Below are positions 1 through 5,642 of a DNA stretch of 6,458 bases, in pieces (the first letter of the stretch is position 1; every line of letters begins with the position of its first letter). This DNA is from DASVDK01 sp036562265 [NCBI: Thermodesulfobacteriota bacterium]. GTDB lineage: Bacteria > DASVDK01. A model generated the notes under the pieces. The model did no database searches. It saw nothing but the letters and a program-made list of their open reading frames with translations, and was not told where the DNA came from. The stretch spans positions 1-6,458 of the forward strand of contig DATCKS010000307.1 of assembly GCA_036562265.1 (NCBI GenBank). The letters run 5' to 3'. The position numbers and the translations under genes were made by a program.

Positions 1-1334
<1,334 letters not shown>

Positions 1335-1352
1335 GGCCGCGGGCGGGCGGGA

Positions 1353-1760
1353 TCAGAGGCGGCCGCCGGGGGCCGGCCTCGGCGGGCCGAGGGTGGTCCG
1401 GTGCACGCCGAGGTGCCGCCGCCGGCGGATCGGCGTCCCGTACCTGGTCTTCCAGGACACCGCCATGACGGTGCCGGGCGGGTGCTTCGCCACGGCGCGC
1501 AGGAAGGCGAGCGCGCGGGCCTCGTCGAGCGGCGGAACGAGGCGCGCGGGGTCGATGGGGGCGCCGACGTCGGCGACGAACCCGTAACGGGCGCCTCGAC
1601 CCGAGGTCAGGCCGCGGAAGAAGTGCGCACCGGGCGGCAGGCGGAACGCGGGGATGGCCGCCTCGTCGGCCGGAACCAGCCACTCCCCGTCGTCGGCCCA
1701 GCAGTCGTGCTCGGGAAGGCGTCGCGCTACGAGGATCCGGGTGAAGGTCCGAGCGACCAC
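1353..1760 (-). CDS. Unassigned 135-aa protein
   Basis: I do not recognise a family. The case for a real gene is that nearly every codon in this frame ends in G or C, the protein has an ordinary residue mix (WADDGEW at 21-27, LPPGAHFFRGL at 41-51, ARYGFVADVGAPID at 57-70, VMAVSWKTRYGTP at 98-110), and the opposing frame is arginine/glycine-rich shadow. It reads like a compact soluble domain with several aromatic-glycine turns and one Cys (20). There is no signal peptide or membrane segment. The last 25 residues are Arg/Pro-rich and may be disordered. The start is GTG at 1760, with no Shine-Dalgarno sequence ahead of it; a TACACT sits six bases upstream, so a leaderless start is possible. It is convergent with the inositol-3-phosphate synthase gene and divergent from the secreted-protein gene at 1830. 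Function unknown. Confidence 0.68.
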   Translation of the reverse strand: MVARTFTRILVARRLPEHDCWADDGEWLVPADEAAIPAFRLPPGAHFFRGLTSGRGARYGFVADVGAPIDPARLVPPLDEARALAFLRAVAKHPPGTVMAVSWKTRYGTPIRRRRHLGVHRTTLGPPRPAPGGRL

Positions 1761-1766
1761 GCGAGG

Positions 1767-1772
1767 AGTGTA
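1767..1772 (-). promoter_or_regulatory. Possible -10 element placed for a leaderless start
   Basis: On the minus strand TACACT matches four of six positions of TATAAT and fits the TANNNT core. Only six bases (CCTCGC) separate it from the GTG at 1760, so transcription would begin at or next to the start codon. No -35 box was recognised. Taken alone this is weak; it gains some weight because the same geometry occurs with a perfect TATAAT in front of pyrD. Confidence 0.35.
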
Positions 1773-1829
1773 GACGACCGCGCGCGCCCCTGCCCGAGGC
1801 GCGGCACGGCCGTTGCGCGCCGAAAGACC

Positions 1830-2207
1830 ATGGTCCTTCTACGCGACCTCGCGGCCCTGGCTCTTCTCGCCCCGTCGGCGGCCGTCGCGGCACCGGTCGA
1901 GCGCGCGCCGGCCGTGACCGGTCCGGTATTCGACGCCTACCTGGACGTCCGGATCGCCGTGCGACGGGAAGCGCCCGCGCTCGACCGGCGGCTCACCGAG
2001 GTCGAGGACGTCGCGCCGCTCGGCGAGCGGCTCGCCCCGTTCCTCGCCCGGGAGAACCTGCCGCTCGATCAGTTCGCCAGGGCCCACCGCCTGGTCGCCC
2101 GCGACGCCGGCCTCGCCGGCCGCGTCGCCGCCATCCTCGACCGGCACGGGCCGACGACCGCCGAGCCCGAGGCGCCGCCGTCGGGCGGCGCGGTCGTGCC
2201 GCCCTAG
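1830..2207 (+). CDS. Small secreted protein of unknown function
   Basis: Predicted exported protein of 125 residues. The ATG at 1830 begins a signal peptide: short n-region MVLLRD, hydrophobic core about 7-20 (LAALALLAPSAAVA), and an A-V-A site at 18-20, so cleavage falls after residue 20 or 21. The frame stays open upstream to 1401, but that extension is the shadow of the minus-strand gene and would bury the signal peptide, hence the choice of 1830. The mature part, about 105 residues, looks like three or four amphipathic helices rich in Ala, Arg, Leu and Glu (about 33-107), with a Pro/Gly/Ala-rich tail (108-125) and no cysteines. No lipobox is present, so it is probably periplasmic or extracellular rather than a lipoprotein. 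The ribosome site is weak (GAAAG close to the ATG). The stop TAG overlaps the stop of the convergent cold-shock gene. I recognise no family. Confidence 0.72.
   Translation: MVLLRDLAALALLAPSAAVAAPVERAPAVTGPVFDAYLDVRIAVRREAPALDRRLTEVEDVAPLGERLAPFLARENLPLDQFARAHRLVARDAGLAGRVAAILDRHGPTTAEPEAPPSGGAVVPP
2183..2204. terminator. 7-bp GC hairpin at the convergent gene ends (terminator-like)
   Basis: GGGCGGC at 2183-2189 pairs perfectly with GCCGCCC at 2198-2204 around an eight-base loop. For the minus-strand cold-shock transcript the stem starts at the last base of the stop codon, an apt place for a 3' end. It also lies inside the last codons of the plus-strand secreted-protein gene. No T-run follows, so it may be a stabilising hairpin or an inefficient terminator rather than a classical intrinsic one. 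Confidence 0.4.
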
Positions 2208-2434
2208 CGGCGCCCCCCACCCGACCGGGCGCGATCCACGGTGACGTTCTCGGCGCGCGGCCCCCGGGCGCCCTGCCGGAGGTCGAACGATACTTCCTCT
2301 CCGGGGCGCAGCATCTCGAACGTCACGTCCGGCGCGAGCCCCTCGCGGTGGAAGAACACTTCCTCGCCGTCCGGGGTACGGATGAACCCGAAGCCCCGGT
2401 CGTAGAGGACCGACTTGACCTGTCCCGTAGCCAT
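2204..2434 (-). CDS. Cold-shock domain protein (CspA family)
   Basis: Small cytoplasmic single-stranded nucleic acid-binding protein of 76 residues, acting as an RNA chaperone or antiterminator in CspA relatives. The five-strand OB fold is covered by residues 1-67. RNP1 reads RGFGFI at 13-18 and RNP2 reads VFFH at 26-29, with the usual aromatic residues present (Phe15, Phe17, Phe27, Phe28, His29). The AENVTV strand at 61-66 closes the domain, and a short basic Gly/Arg tail (RSGGGRR) follows. Length is slightly above the usual 66-70. The ATG at 2434 gives the classical MATGQVK start; the purine run GGGGAGG at 2446-2452 lies 11 bases upstream, a long but usable spacing. It is divergent from the Crp/Fnr gene, and its stop shares CTAG with the gene at 1830. 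Whether it is cold-induced cannot be told from sequence. Confidence 0.95.
   Translation of the reverse strand: MATGQVKSVLYDRGFGFIRTPDGEEVFFHREGLAPDVTFEMLRPGEEVSFDLRQGARGPRAENVTVDRARSGGGRR
2210..2232. terminator. 6-bp hairpin inside the 3' end of the cold-shock gene
   Basis: GCGCCC at 2210-2215 pairs with GGGCGC at 2227-2232, leaving an 11-base loop. It begins three bases after the stop of the plus-strand secreted-protein gene, so it is placed to end or protect that transcript while lying within the last codons of the cold-shock gene. There is no T-run. In sequence this rich in GC a six-base stem can arise by chance. Confidence 0.25.
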
Positions 2435-2445
2435 CGTGCGATCGG

Positions 2446-2452
2446 CCTCCCC
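2446..2452 (-). promoter_or_regulatory. Shine-Dalgarno site of the cold-shock gene
   Basis: GGGGAGG on the minus strand is a strong match to the anti-Shine-Dalgarno sequence, 11 bases before the ATG at 2434. The spacing is longer than the usual 5-9. No other start closer to it fits the conserved cold-shock N-terminus, so it supports the 2434 start. Confidence 0.6.
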
Positions 2453-2506
2453 TCACGCGGGTCGGGGTCGGCGCCTCACGCACGGCACGGCGCCGGCCCA
2501 CCCGAG

Positions 2507-2522
2507 TGTGAGCGGATGCACG
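2507..2522. promoter_or_regulatory. CRP-like palindrome in the csp-crp/fnr divergent region
   Basis: TGTGA-GCGGAT-GCACG keeps the TGTGA-N6-TCACA spacing of CRP sites and matches eight of the ten conserved half-site bases (the left half is perfect, the right half differs at its first and last base). It lies 72 bp upstream of the cold-shock ATG and 103 bp upstream of the Crp/Fnr-family ATG. The neighbouring regulator keeps the Arg-Glu pair that reads the GTGA core in CRP, so self-regulation or control of the cold-shock gene is plausible. Inference only. Confidence 0.4.
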
Positions 2523-2554
2523 AAGGATTCCACGCAACCGGCGGGCCTGTCGCA

Positions 2555-2573
2555 CGACCGCTCCGAGCGGTCG
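2555..2573. repeat. Perfect 8-bp inverted repeat upstream of the Crp/Fnr gene
   Basis: CGACCGCT at 2555-2562 and AGCGGTCG at 2566-2573 are exact reverse complements separated by CCG. The unit also overlaps a 9-bp direct repeat, CGCTCCGAG, at 2559-2567 and 2572-2580 (13-bp period). It begins 71 bp and ends 52 bp before the regulator's ATG, a good place for an operator or a 5' untranslated hairpin. No known regulator's consensus was recognised. Confidence 0.5.
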
Positions 2574-2625
2574 CTCCGAGGACGGGCCGCGGGTGGGCCC
2601 CGGTCTTGCATTTAAGACCTCCACC

Positions 2626-3423
2626 ATGTCCATGCCGACCTTCCCGCGTGAACCGAGCCGGAGCGAGGAGCCGACTGCTCGCGAGCTGGCGGCATTCGAC
2701 CTCTTCGCCGGCCTGCCCGTTTCCCGACTCGAAACCCTGGCCGCCGCCTCGACCAGGCGGCGCTTCTCACGAGGCGAGTGCATCTTCGCCATCGGGATGC
2801 CCGCGACCGACCTCTACCTGATCGAACGGGGGAAGATCCGCATCTCCCTCGTGTCGTCCACGGGGCGGACGCTGACGATCGGAATCCTCTCTCCGGGCGA
2901 GCAGTTCGGCGAGCTGTTCCTCGACTCGAAGCGCCGCGAGGCGCAGGCCGAGGCGCTGACCGACGGGCAGGCGATCCTCGTGCCGCGCGGCCCGTTCGAG
3001 GTGCTCCTGGCGGCCGAGGCCCGGCTCGGGATGAACCTCGCGCGGGCCCTGTCGCGCAAGCACGAGGCGGCGCTGCGCCAGCTCGACCTCCTCTCCTTCT
3101 CGAGCGCGGCCGAGCGGATCGGCCGTCTTCTCGCCTCGCTGGCCCGCGAGCACGGCGTCGGCGAGGGGCCGGCCGTGGAGATCGACCTCGACCTCACCCA
3201 CCAGGACATCGCCGCCATGCTCGGCGTTTCCCGCGAGAGCGTGACGATCGTCCTCAACCGCCTCAAGTCCCGGGGCGCGGTCGCCTACAAGGGCGACCAC
3301 CTGCTCGTCGATCGCGATCGCCTCCTGTCGGCGGTCCTCAGGCCCCGCAACGCGGGGCGCAGCGCCGAGAGCGAGCGCGACGAGGAGGCGCCCCCCCACC
3401 CCGTCGGCGAGACGCGCGGCTAG
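2626..3423 (+). CDS. Crp/Fnr-family transcription regulator
   Basis: Dimeric DNA-binding regulator of 265 residues. Residues about 25-125 form the cyclic-nucleotide-binding-type beta-barrel (FDLFAGLP at 24-31, GEQFGEL at 91-97), about 126-160 the dimer helix, and about 161-240 the winged helix. The helix-turn-helix at 191-214 (THQDIAAMLG, then VSRESVTIVLNRL) keeps Arg203-Glu204, equivalent to the base-reading Arg180-Glu181 of E. coli CRP; the Arg185 position is Ile. In the phosphate-binding loop the Glu of GEL is kept, but the Arg-Ser that follows is replaced or shifted (REA), so cAMP binding is doubtful. With a single Cys (52) it is not an Fe-S Fnr. The last 25 residues are a charged tail. 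ATG 2626 was chosen; ATG 2632 or GTG 2593 are possible, and none has a good ribosome site. It is divergent from the cold-shock gene; its ligand is unknown. Confidence 0.93.
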   Translation: MSMPTFPREPSRSEEPTARELAAFDLFAGLPVSRLETLAAASTRRRFSRGECIFAIGMPATDLYLIERGKIRISLVSSTGRTLTIGILSPGEQFGELFLDSKRREAQAEALTDGQAILVPRGPFEVLLAAEARLGMNLARALSRKHEAALRQLDLLSFSSAAERIGRLLASLAREHGVGEGPAVEIDLDLTHQDIAAMLGVSRESVTIVLNRLKSRGAVAYKGDHLLVDRDRLLSAVLRPRNAGRSAESERDEEAPPHPVGETRG

Positions 3424-3446
3424 CCCGCGCGGCTGCCGGCCTCACC

Positions 3447-3456
3447 ATCACGTGAT
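3447..3456. repeat. 10-bp perfect palindrome ATCACGTGAT
   Basis: ATCACGTGAT is its own reverse complement and sits 24 bp after the Crp/Fnr-family stop, ahead of the larger hairpin. It could be a protein-binding site or part of the 3' structure. No promoter needs it here, so a chance palindrome is possible. Confidence 0.3.
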
Positions 3457-3472
3457 CGAGCACACGGAGGCG

Positions 3473-3502
3473 CCGGGGCGGCGGCACATGCCGCCGCCCC
3501 GG
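3473..3502. terminator. 13-bp-stem GC hairpin between convergent genes
   Basis: The arm CCGGGGCGGCGGC at 3473-3485 pairs perfectly with 3490-3502 around the tetraloop ACAT. It lies 49 bp after the Crp/Fnr-family stop and 70 bp after the stop of the opposing hydrolase gene, so it can serve both transcripts as a bidirectional end structure. Neither side has a T-run, so this is either a T-less terminator, a transcript-stabilising stem, or both. The rest of the 3424-3572 gap shows no gene. Confidence 0.6.
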
Positions 3503-3572
3503 GCAGTGTCGGAGATCTTCCTCGAAGCGGAAGCGCCGAGCCCACTCTGGGACACGGCGGAGGAACAGGCTG

Positions 3573-4532
3573 CTACGGCGCCACGCAGCGGTTCTCGAGG
3601 ACGCCTACGCGGGAGATCTCGAGGCGGCAGACGTCGCCCGGCTTGAGGAACACCGGCGGCTTGCGCGCGAAGCCGACCCCTCCCGGCGTGCCGGTGGGGA
3701 TCAGATCCCCCGGCTCGAGCGTGAGGGCCGTCGACACGTAGGCGATCGTCTGCCAGACGTTGAAGATGAGCTGTCGCGTGTTCGACCGCTGCATCGTCTG
3801 CCCGTTCAACGTGAGCGTCACGTCGAGCGTGTGGGGGTCGCCGACCTCGTCCGCCGTGACGAGCGCCGGCCCGCAGGGGCCGAACGTGTCGAAGTTCTTC
3901 CCGGAGGCCCACTGGCTCGTGTGGAACTGCCAGTCGCGAGCGGAGACGTCGTTGAGGATCGTGTAGCCGGCGACGTACTCGGCCGCCTTCGACTCGGGCA
4001 CGTTGCGGGCTCGCTTGCCGATGACGACGCAGAGTTCGATCTCGTAGTCGACCTGTTGCGAGACGGCCGGTAGCACGATCGGATCACCCGGGCCGATGAG
4101 CGTCGTCGCCCACTTCGGGAAGAGGATCGGCCGTTCGGGCTCCTTCATCCCGGTCTCGGCCGCATGGTCCTTGTAGTTCAGCCCGAGGCAGATGATCTTC
4201 CTCGGGTCCGGCACCGGGGGGCGTAGCCGCACCCCGGCCAGCGGGAAGAGGATGCCCGCCTGGGCGAGCGCCTCGCGCCCCCGGCCGCTGGCCGCCTCGC
4301 GCTCGGCCGCCGCGAGCGCCTCGCGGGCGCGCCCCATGGCCGCGTCGCCCCCCTCGAGGAACGGTCGCATGGCGGGCGGCACGAGGACGTCCGCCATCGC
4401 ATCGGCCCGCGGCTCGCCGCGCTCCTGGAGCATCAGGCGGTACATCCGGTTCAGGTCGATCACGTCGTCCCGGAGGAGCCCACCCAGGCGCGCCTCGGTG
4501 CGCTGCCCCTCCGAGTAGGTGACGAGCTTCAT
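3573..4532 (-). CDS. Fumarylacetoacetate hydrolase (FAH)-family enzyme
   Basis: Cytosolic metal-dependent enzyme of 319 residues that acts on 2-oxo/beta-diketo acids. Members include acylpyruvate hydrolases, oxaloacetate decarboxylases and homoprotocatechuate isomerase/decarboxylases, and I cannot choose among them. Residues 1-100 are a variable N-terminal region and 110-316 the FAH catalytic fold. Visible motifs: [13 protein letters not shown] at 114-126, DYEIEL at 162-167 with the metal ligands Glu164 and Glu166, NDVSARD at 194-200 with ligand Asp195, [12 protein letters not shown] at 211-222, NGQTMQ at 243-248 and [10 protein letters not shown] at 279-288. The set is intact, so it should be active. 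The frame remains open far upstream, but that is antisense to pyrD. ATG 4532 gives the family start MKLVTY, with AGGGAG six bases before it; the ATG at 4538 would touch that site. It is divergent from pyrD, with no other catabolic gene nearby to reveal the substrate. Confidence 0.93.
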   Translation of the reverse strand: MKLVTYSEGQRTEARLGGLLRDDVIDLNRMYRLMLQERGEPRADAMADVLVPPAMRPFLEGGDAAMGRAREALAAAEREAASGRGREALAQAGILFPLAGVRLRPPVPDPRKIICLGLNYKDHAAETGMKEPERPILFPKWATTLIGPGDPIVLPAVSQQVDYEIELCVVIGKRARNVPESKAAEYVAGYTILNDVSARDWQFHTSQWASGKNFDTFGPCGPALVTADEVGDPHTLDVTLTLNGQTMQRSNTRQLIFNVWQTIAYVSTALTLEPGDLIPTGTPGGVGFARKPPVFLKPGDVCRLEISRVGVLENRCVAP

Positions 4533-4538
4533 CCGCAT

Positions 4539-4546
4539 CTCCCTCT
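4539..4546 (-). promoter_or_regulatory. Shine-Dalgarno site deciding the FAH-family start
   Basis: On the minus strand AGAGGGAG ends six bases before ATG 4532 and directly abuts ATG 4538. Only the 4532 ATG has workable spacing, so it is the likely start. Confidence 0.65.
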
Positions 4547-4565
4547 CGAGTGTGGGTGTGGCAAG

Positions 4566-4574
4566 ACTGTAGCA
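4566..4574 (-). promoter_or_regulatory. Extended -10 promoter for the FAH-family gene
   Basis: TGC-TACAGT on the minus strand fits the extended -10 pattern TGN-TANNNT, with four of six matches to TATAAT. Transcription would begin near 4559, giving a leader of about 27 bases that includes the Shine-Dalgarno site. No -35 box is seen at 17 bp, as allowed for extended -10 promoters. It lies back to back with the pyrD -10, which starts 26 bp beyond it. Confidence 0.5.
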
Positions 4575-4600
4575 ACCGCCGGCCGACCCGTGGGGCTGCG

Positions 4601-4606
4601 TATAAT
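4601..4606 (+). promoter_or_regulatory. Perfect TATAAT -10 box of pyrD, implying a leaderless mRNA
   Basis: TATAAT is an exact sigma-70 -10 consensus in a region where such A/T runs are rare. Seven bases (CCCCGGG) separate it from the ATG at 4614, so the transcript should begin at the start codon, leaving no room for a ribosome-binding site, and none is present. No -35 match lies 16-18 bp upstream. Confidence 0.7.
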
Positions 4607-4613
4607 CCCCGGG

Positions 4614-5642
4614 ATGCTCTACGACCGCCTCGTCCGTCCAGCGCTCTTCGCCGCCGACCCCGAGCGCGCGCACGAGGCGACGCTGAGACTCCTGGCGGCG
4701 CTCGGCCCCCTCCTGCGCCCGCTTCGCCGGTACATGGGGCCGGTCGACGACCCCCGCCTCGCCCGGACCGTGTTCGGTCTCCGCTTCCCGAACCCGATCG
4801 GCCTCGCCGCCGGCTTCGACAAGCAGGCGACCTGCCTCGATGCGTGGGAAGGACTCGGCTTCGGGTTCGTCGAGGTCGGCACGGTGACCGCCGAGCCGCA
4901 GCCGGGCAACCCGAGACCCCGCCTCTTCCGTCTCCCCGCCGACCGGGCGCTCGTGAACCGCCTCGGCTTCAACTCGGACGGCGCCGAGGCGGTGGCGCGC
5001 CGCCTGGCCGGGGCCGGCCCGCGCCGCATCCCGGTCGGCGTGAACCTCGGCAAGACGCGCGCGGTGCCGATCGAGCGCGCCGTGGCCGACTACGAGGCGA
5101 GCTTCGATCGCCTCGCCCCCCTGGCCGACTACGTCACCGTGAACGTGAGCAGTCCGAACACCCCCGGCCTGCGCGACCTGCAGGCGGCCAGCCGGCTTCG
5201 CGAGCTGGTGTCGGCGCTCGTCGCGCGCAGCCGCCGGCTCGGCCCCGGGCGCGCGGGGCGCCCCCGGCCGCTCCTCGTCAAGCTGTCGCCCGACCTGGCC
5301 GACGCCGACCTCGACGCGGCGGTCGACGCGGCGCTCGAGGCGGGGGCCGACGGCTTCGTCGCCACCAACACGACGCTCCGCCGGGAGGGGCTCTCGTCCC
5401 CGATCGCGGAGGCGGGCGGCCTCTCCGGCCGCCCGCTCGCCGCCCGCGCGCGCGCCGTCGTGGCCGCGGTCCATCGCCGCACCGGCGGACGGGTACCGGT
5501 GATCGGCGTCGGCGGCCTCTTCGACGCCGACGACGTCCGGGCCATGCTCGACGCCGGGGCGTCGCTCGTCCAGCTCTACACCGGCTTCGTCTACGGCGGC
5601 CCCTTCACGGTCGGCCGCATCTGCCGGGGGCTCCTCGCATGA
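4614..5642 (+). CDS. pyrD: Dihydroorotate dehydrogenase, quinone-linked (class 2)
   Basis: Membrane-associated FMN flavoprotein of 342 residues that oxidises dihydroorotate to orotate and passes electrons to quinone, the fourth step of pyrimidine synthesis. Residues 1-40 ([21 protein letters not shown] onward, in part) form the helical quinone/membrane domain typical of class 2, followed by the alpha/beta barrel. Visible motifs: AAGFDKQA at 65-72, [20 protein letters not shown] at 87-106, NRLGFNSDG at 115-123, NLGKTR at 144-149, [11 protein letters not shown] at 177-187 with the class 2 catalytic Ser (about 180), KLSPD at 223-227, TNTT at 251-254, GGLSGRPL at 268-275, GVGG at 298-301 and YTGFVYGGP at 322-330. 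The length is normal and the key residues are present. ATG 4614 matches the family N-terminus; the GTG at 4590 would add eight unrelated residues and swallow the TATAAT. The stop overlaps the start of the LysR gene. Confidence 0.97.
   Translation: MLYDRLVRPALFAADPERAHEATLRLLAALGPLLRPLRRYMGPVDDPRLARTVFGLRFPNPIGLAAGFDKQATCLDAWEGLGFGFVEVGTVTAEPQPGNPRPRLFRLPADRALVNRLGFNSDGAEAVARRLAGAGPRRIPVGVNLGKTRAVPIERAVADYEASFDRLAPLADYVTVNVSSPNTPGLRDLQAASRLRELVSALVARSRRLGPGRAGRPRPLLVKLSPDLADADLDAAVDAALEAGADGFVATNTTLRREGLSSPIAEAGGLSGRPLAARARAVVAAVHRRTGGRVPVIGVGGLFDADDVRAMLDAGASLVQLYTGFVYGGPFTVGRICRGLLA

Noticed and set aside
1335-1364. GGCCGC / GCGGCC inverted repeat after the inositol-3-phosphate synthase stop
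   Set aside because: Only six bases per arm with an 18-base loop in very GC-rich sequence; not enough for a terminator call.
1401-1829. N-terminal extension of the secreted-protein frame
   Set aside because: Antisense to the 135-aa gene and would place a signal peptide in the middle of the protein.
2451-2481. Direct repeat CCTCACGC at 2451-2458 and 2474-2481
   Set aside because: Eight bases, two copies, low-complexity GC-rich leader; could easily be chance.
2621-2629. CCACCATGT resembling a eukaryotic Kozak context at the Crp/Fnr start
   Set aside because: All genes are bacterial and intronless; coincidence in C-rich sequence.
1839-2792. 317-residue minus-strand frame across three gene regions
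   Set aside because: Overlaps the cold-shock gene in another frame and runs antisense to the secreted-protein and Crp/Fnr genes; composition is GC-rich shadow.
3414-3430. Near-palindrome around the Crp/Fnr stop (GGCTAGCC with GCGC flanks)
   Set aside because: Needs a bulge to extend, and a stronger hairpin lies 43 bp further on.
2778-3455. 225-residue plus-strand frame within the Crp/Fnr gene
   Set aside because: Arg/Pro/Gly-rich out-of-frame shadow of a clearly recognised regulator.
4533-5474. Upstream extension of the FAH-family frame to a 633-residue protein
   Set aside because: The extra part is antisense to pyrD, is Arg/Ala/Gly/Glu-rich low-complexity sequence, and the FAH start at 4532 has its own Shine-Dalgarno site.
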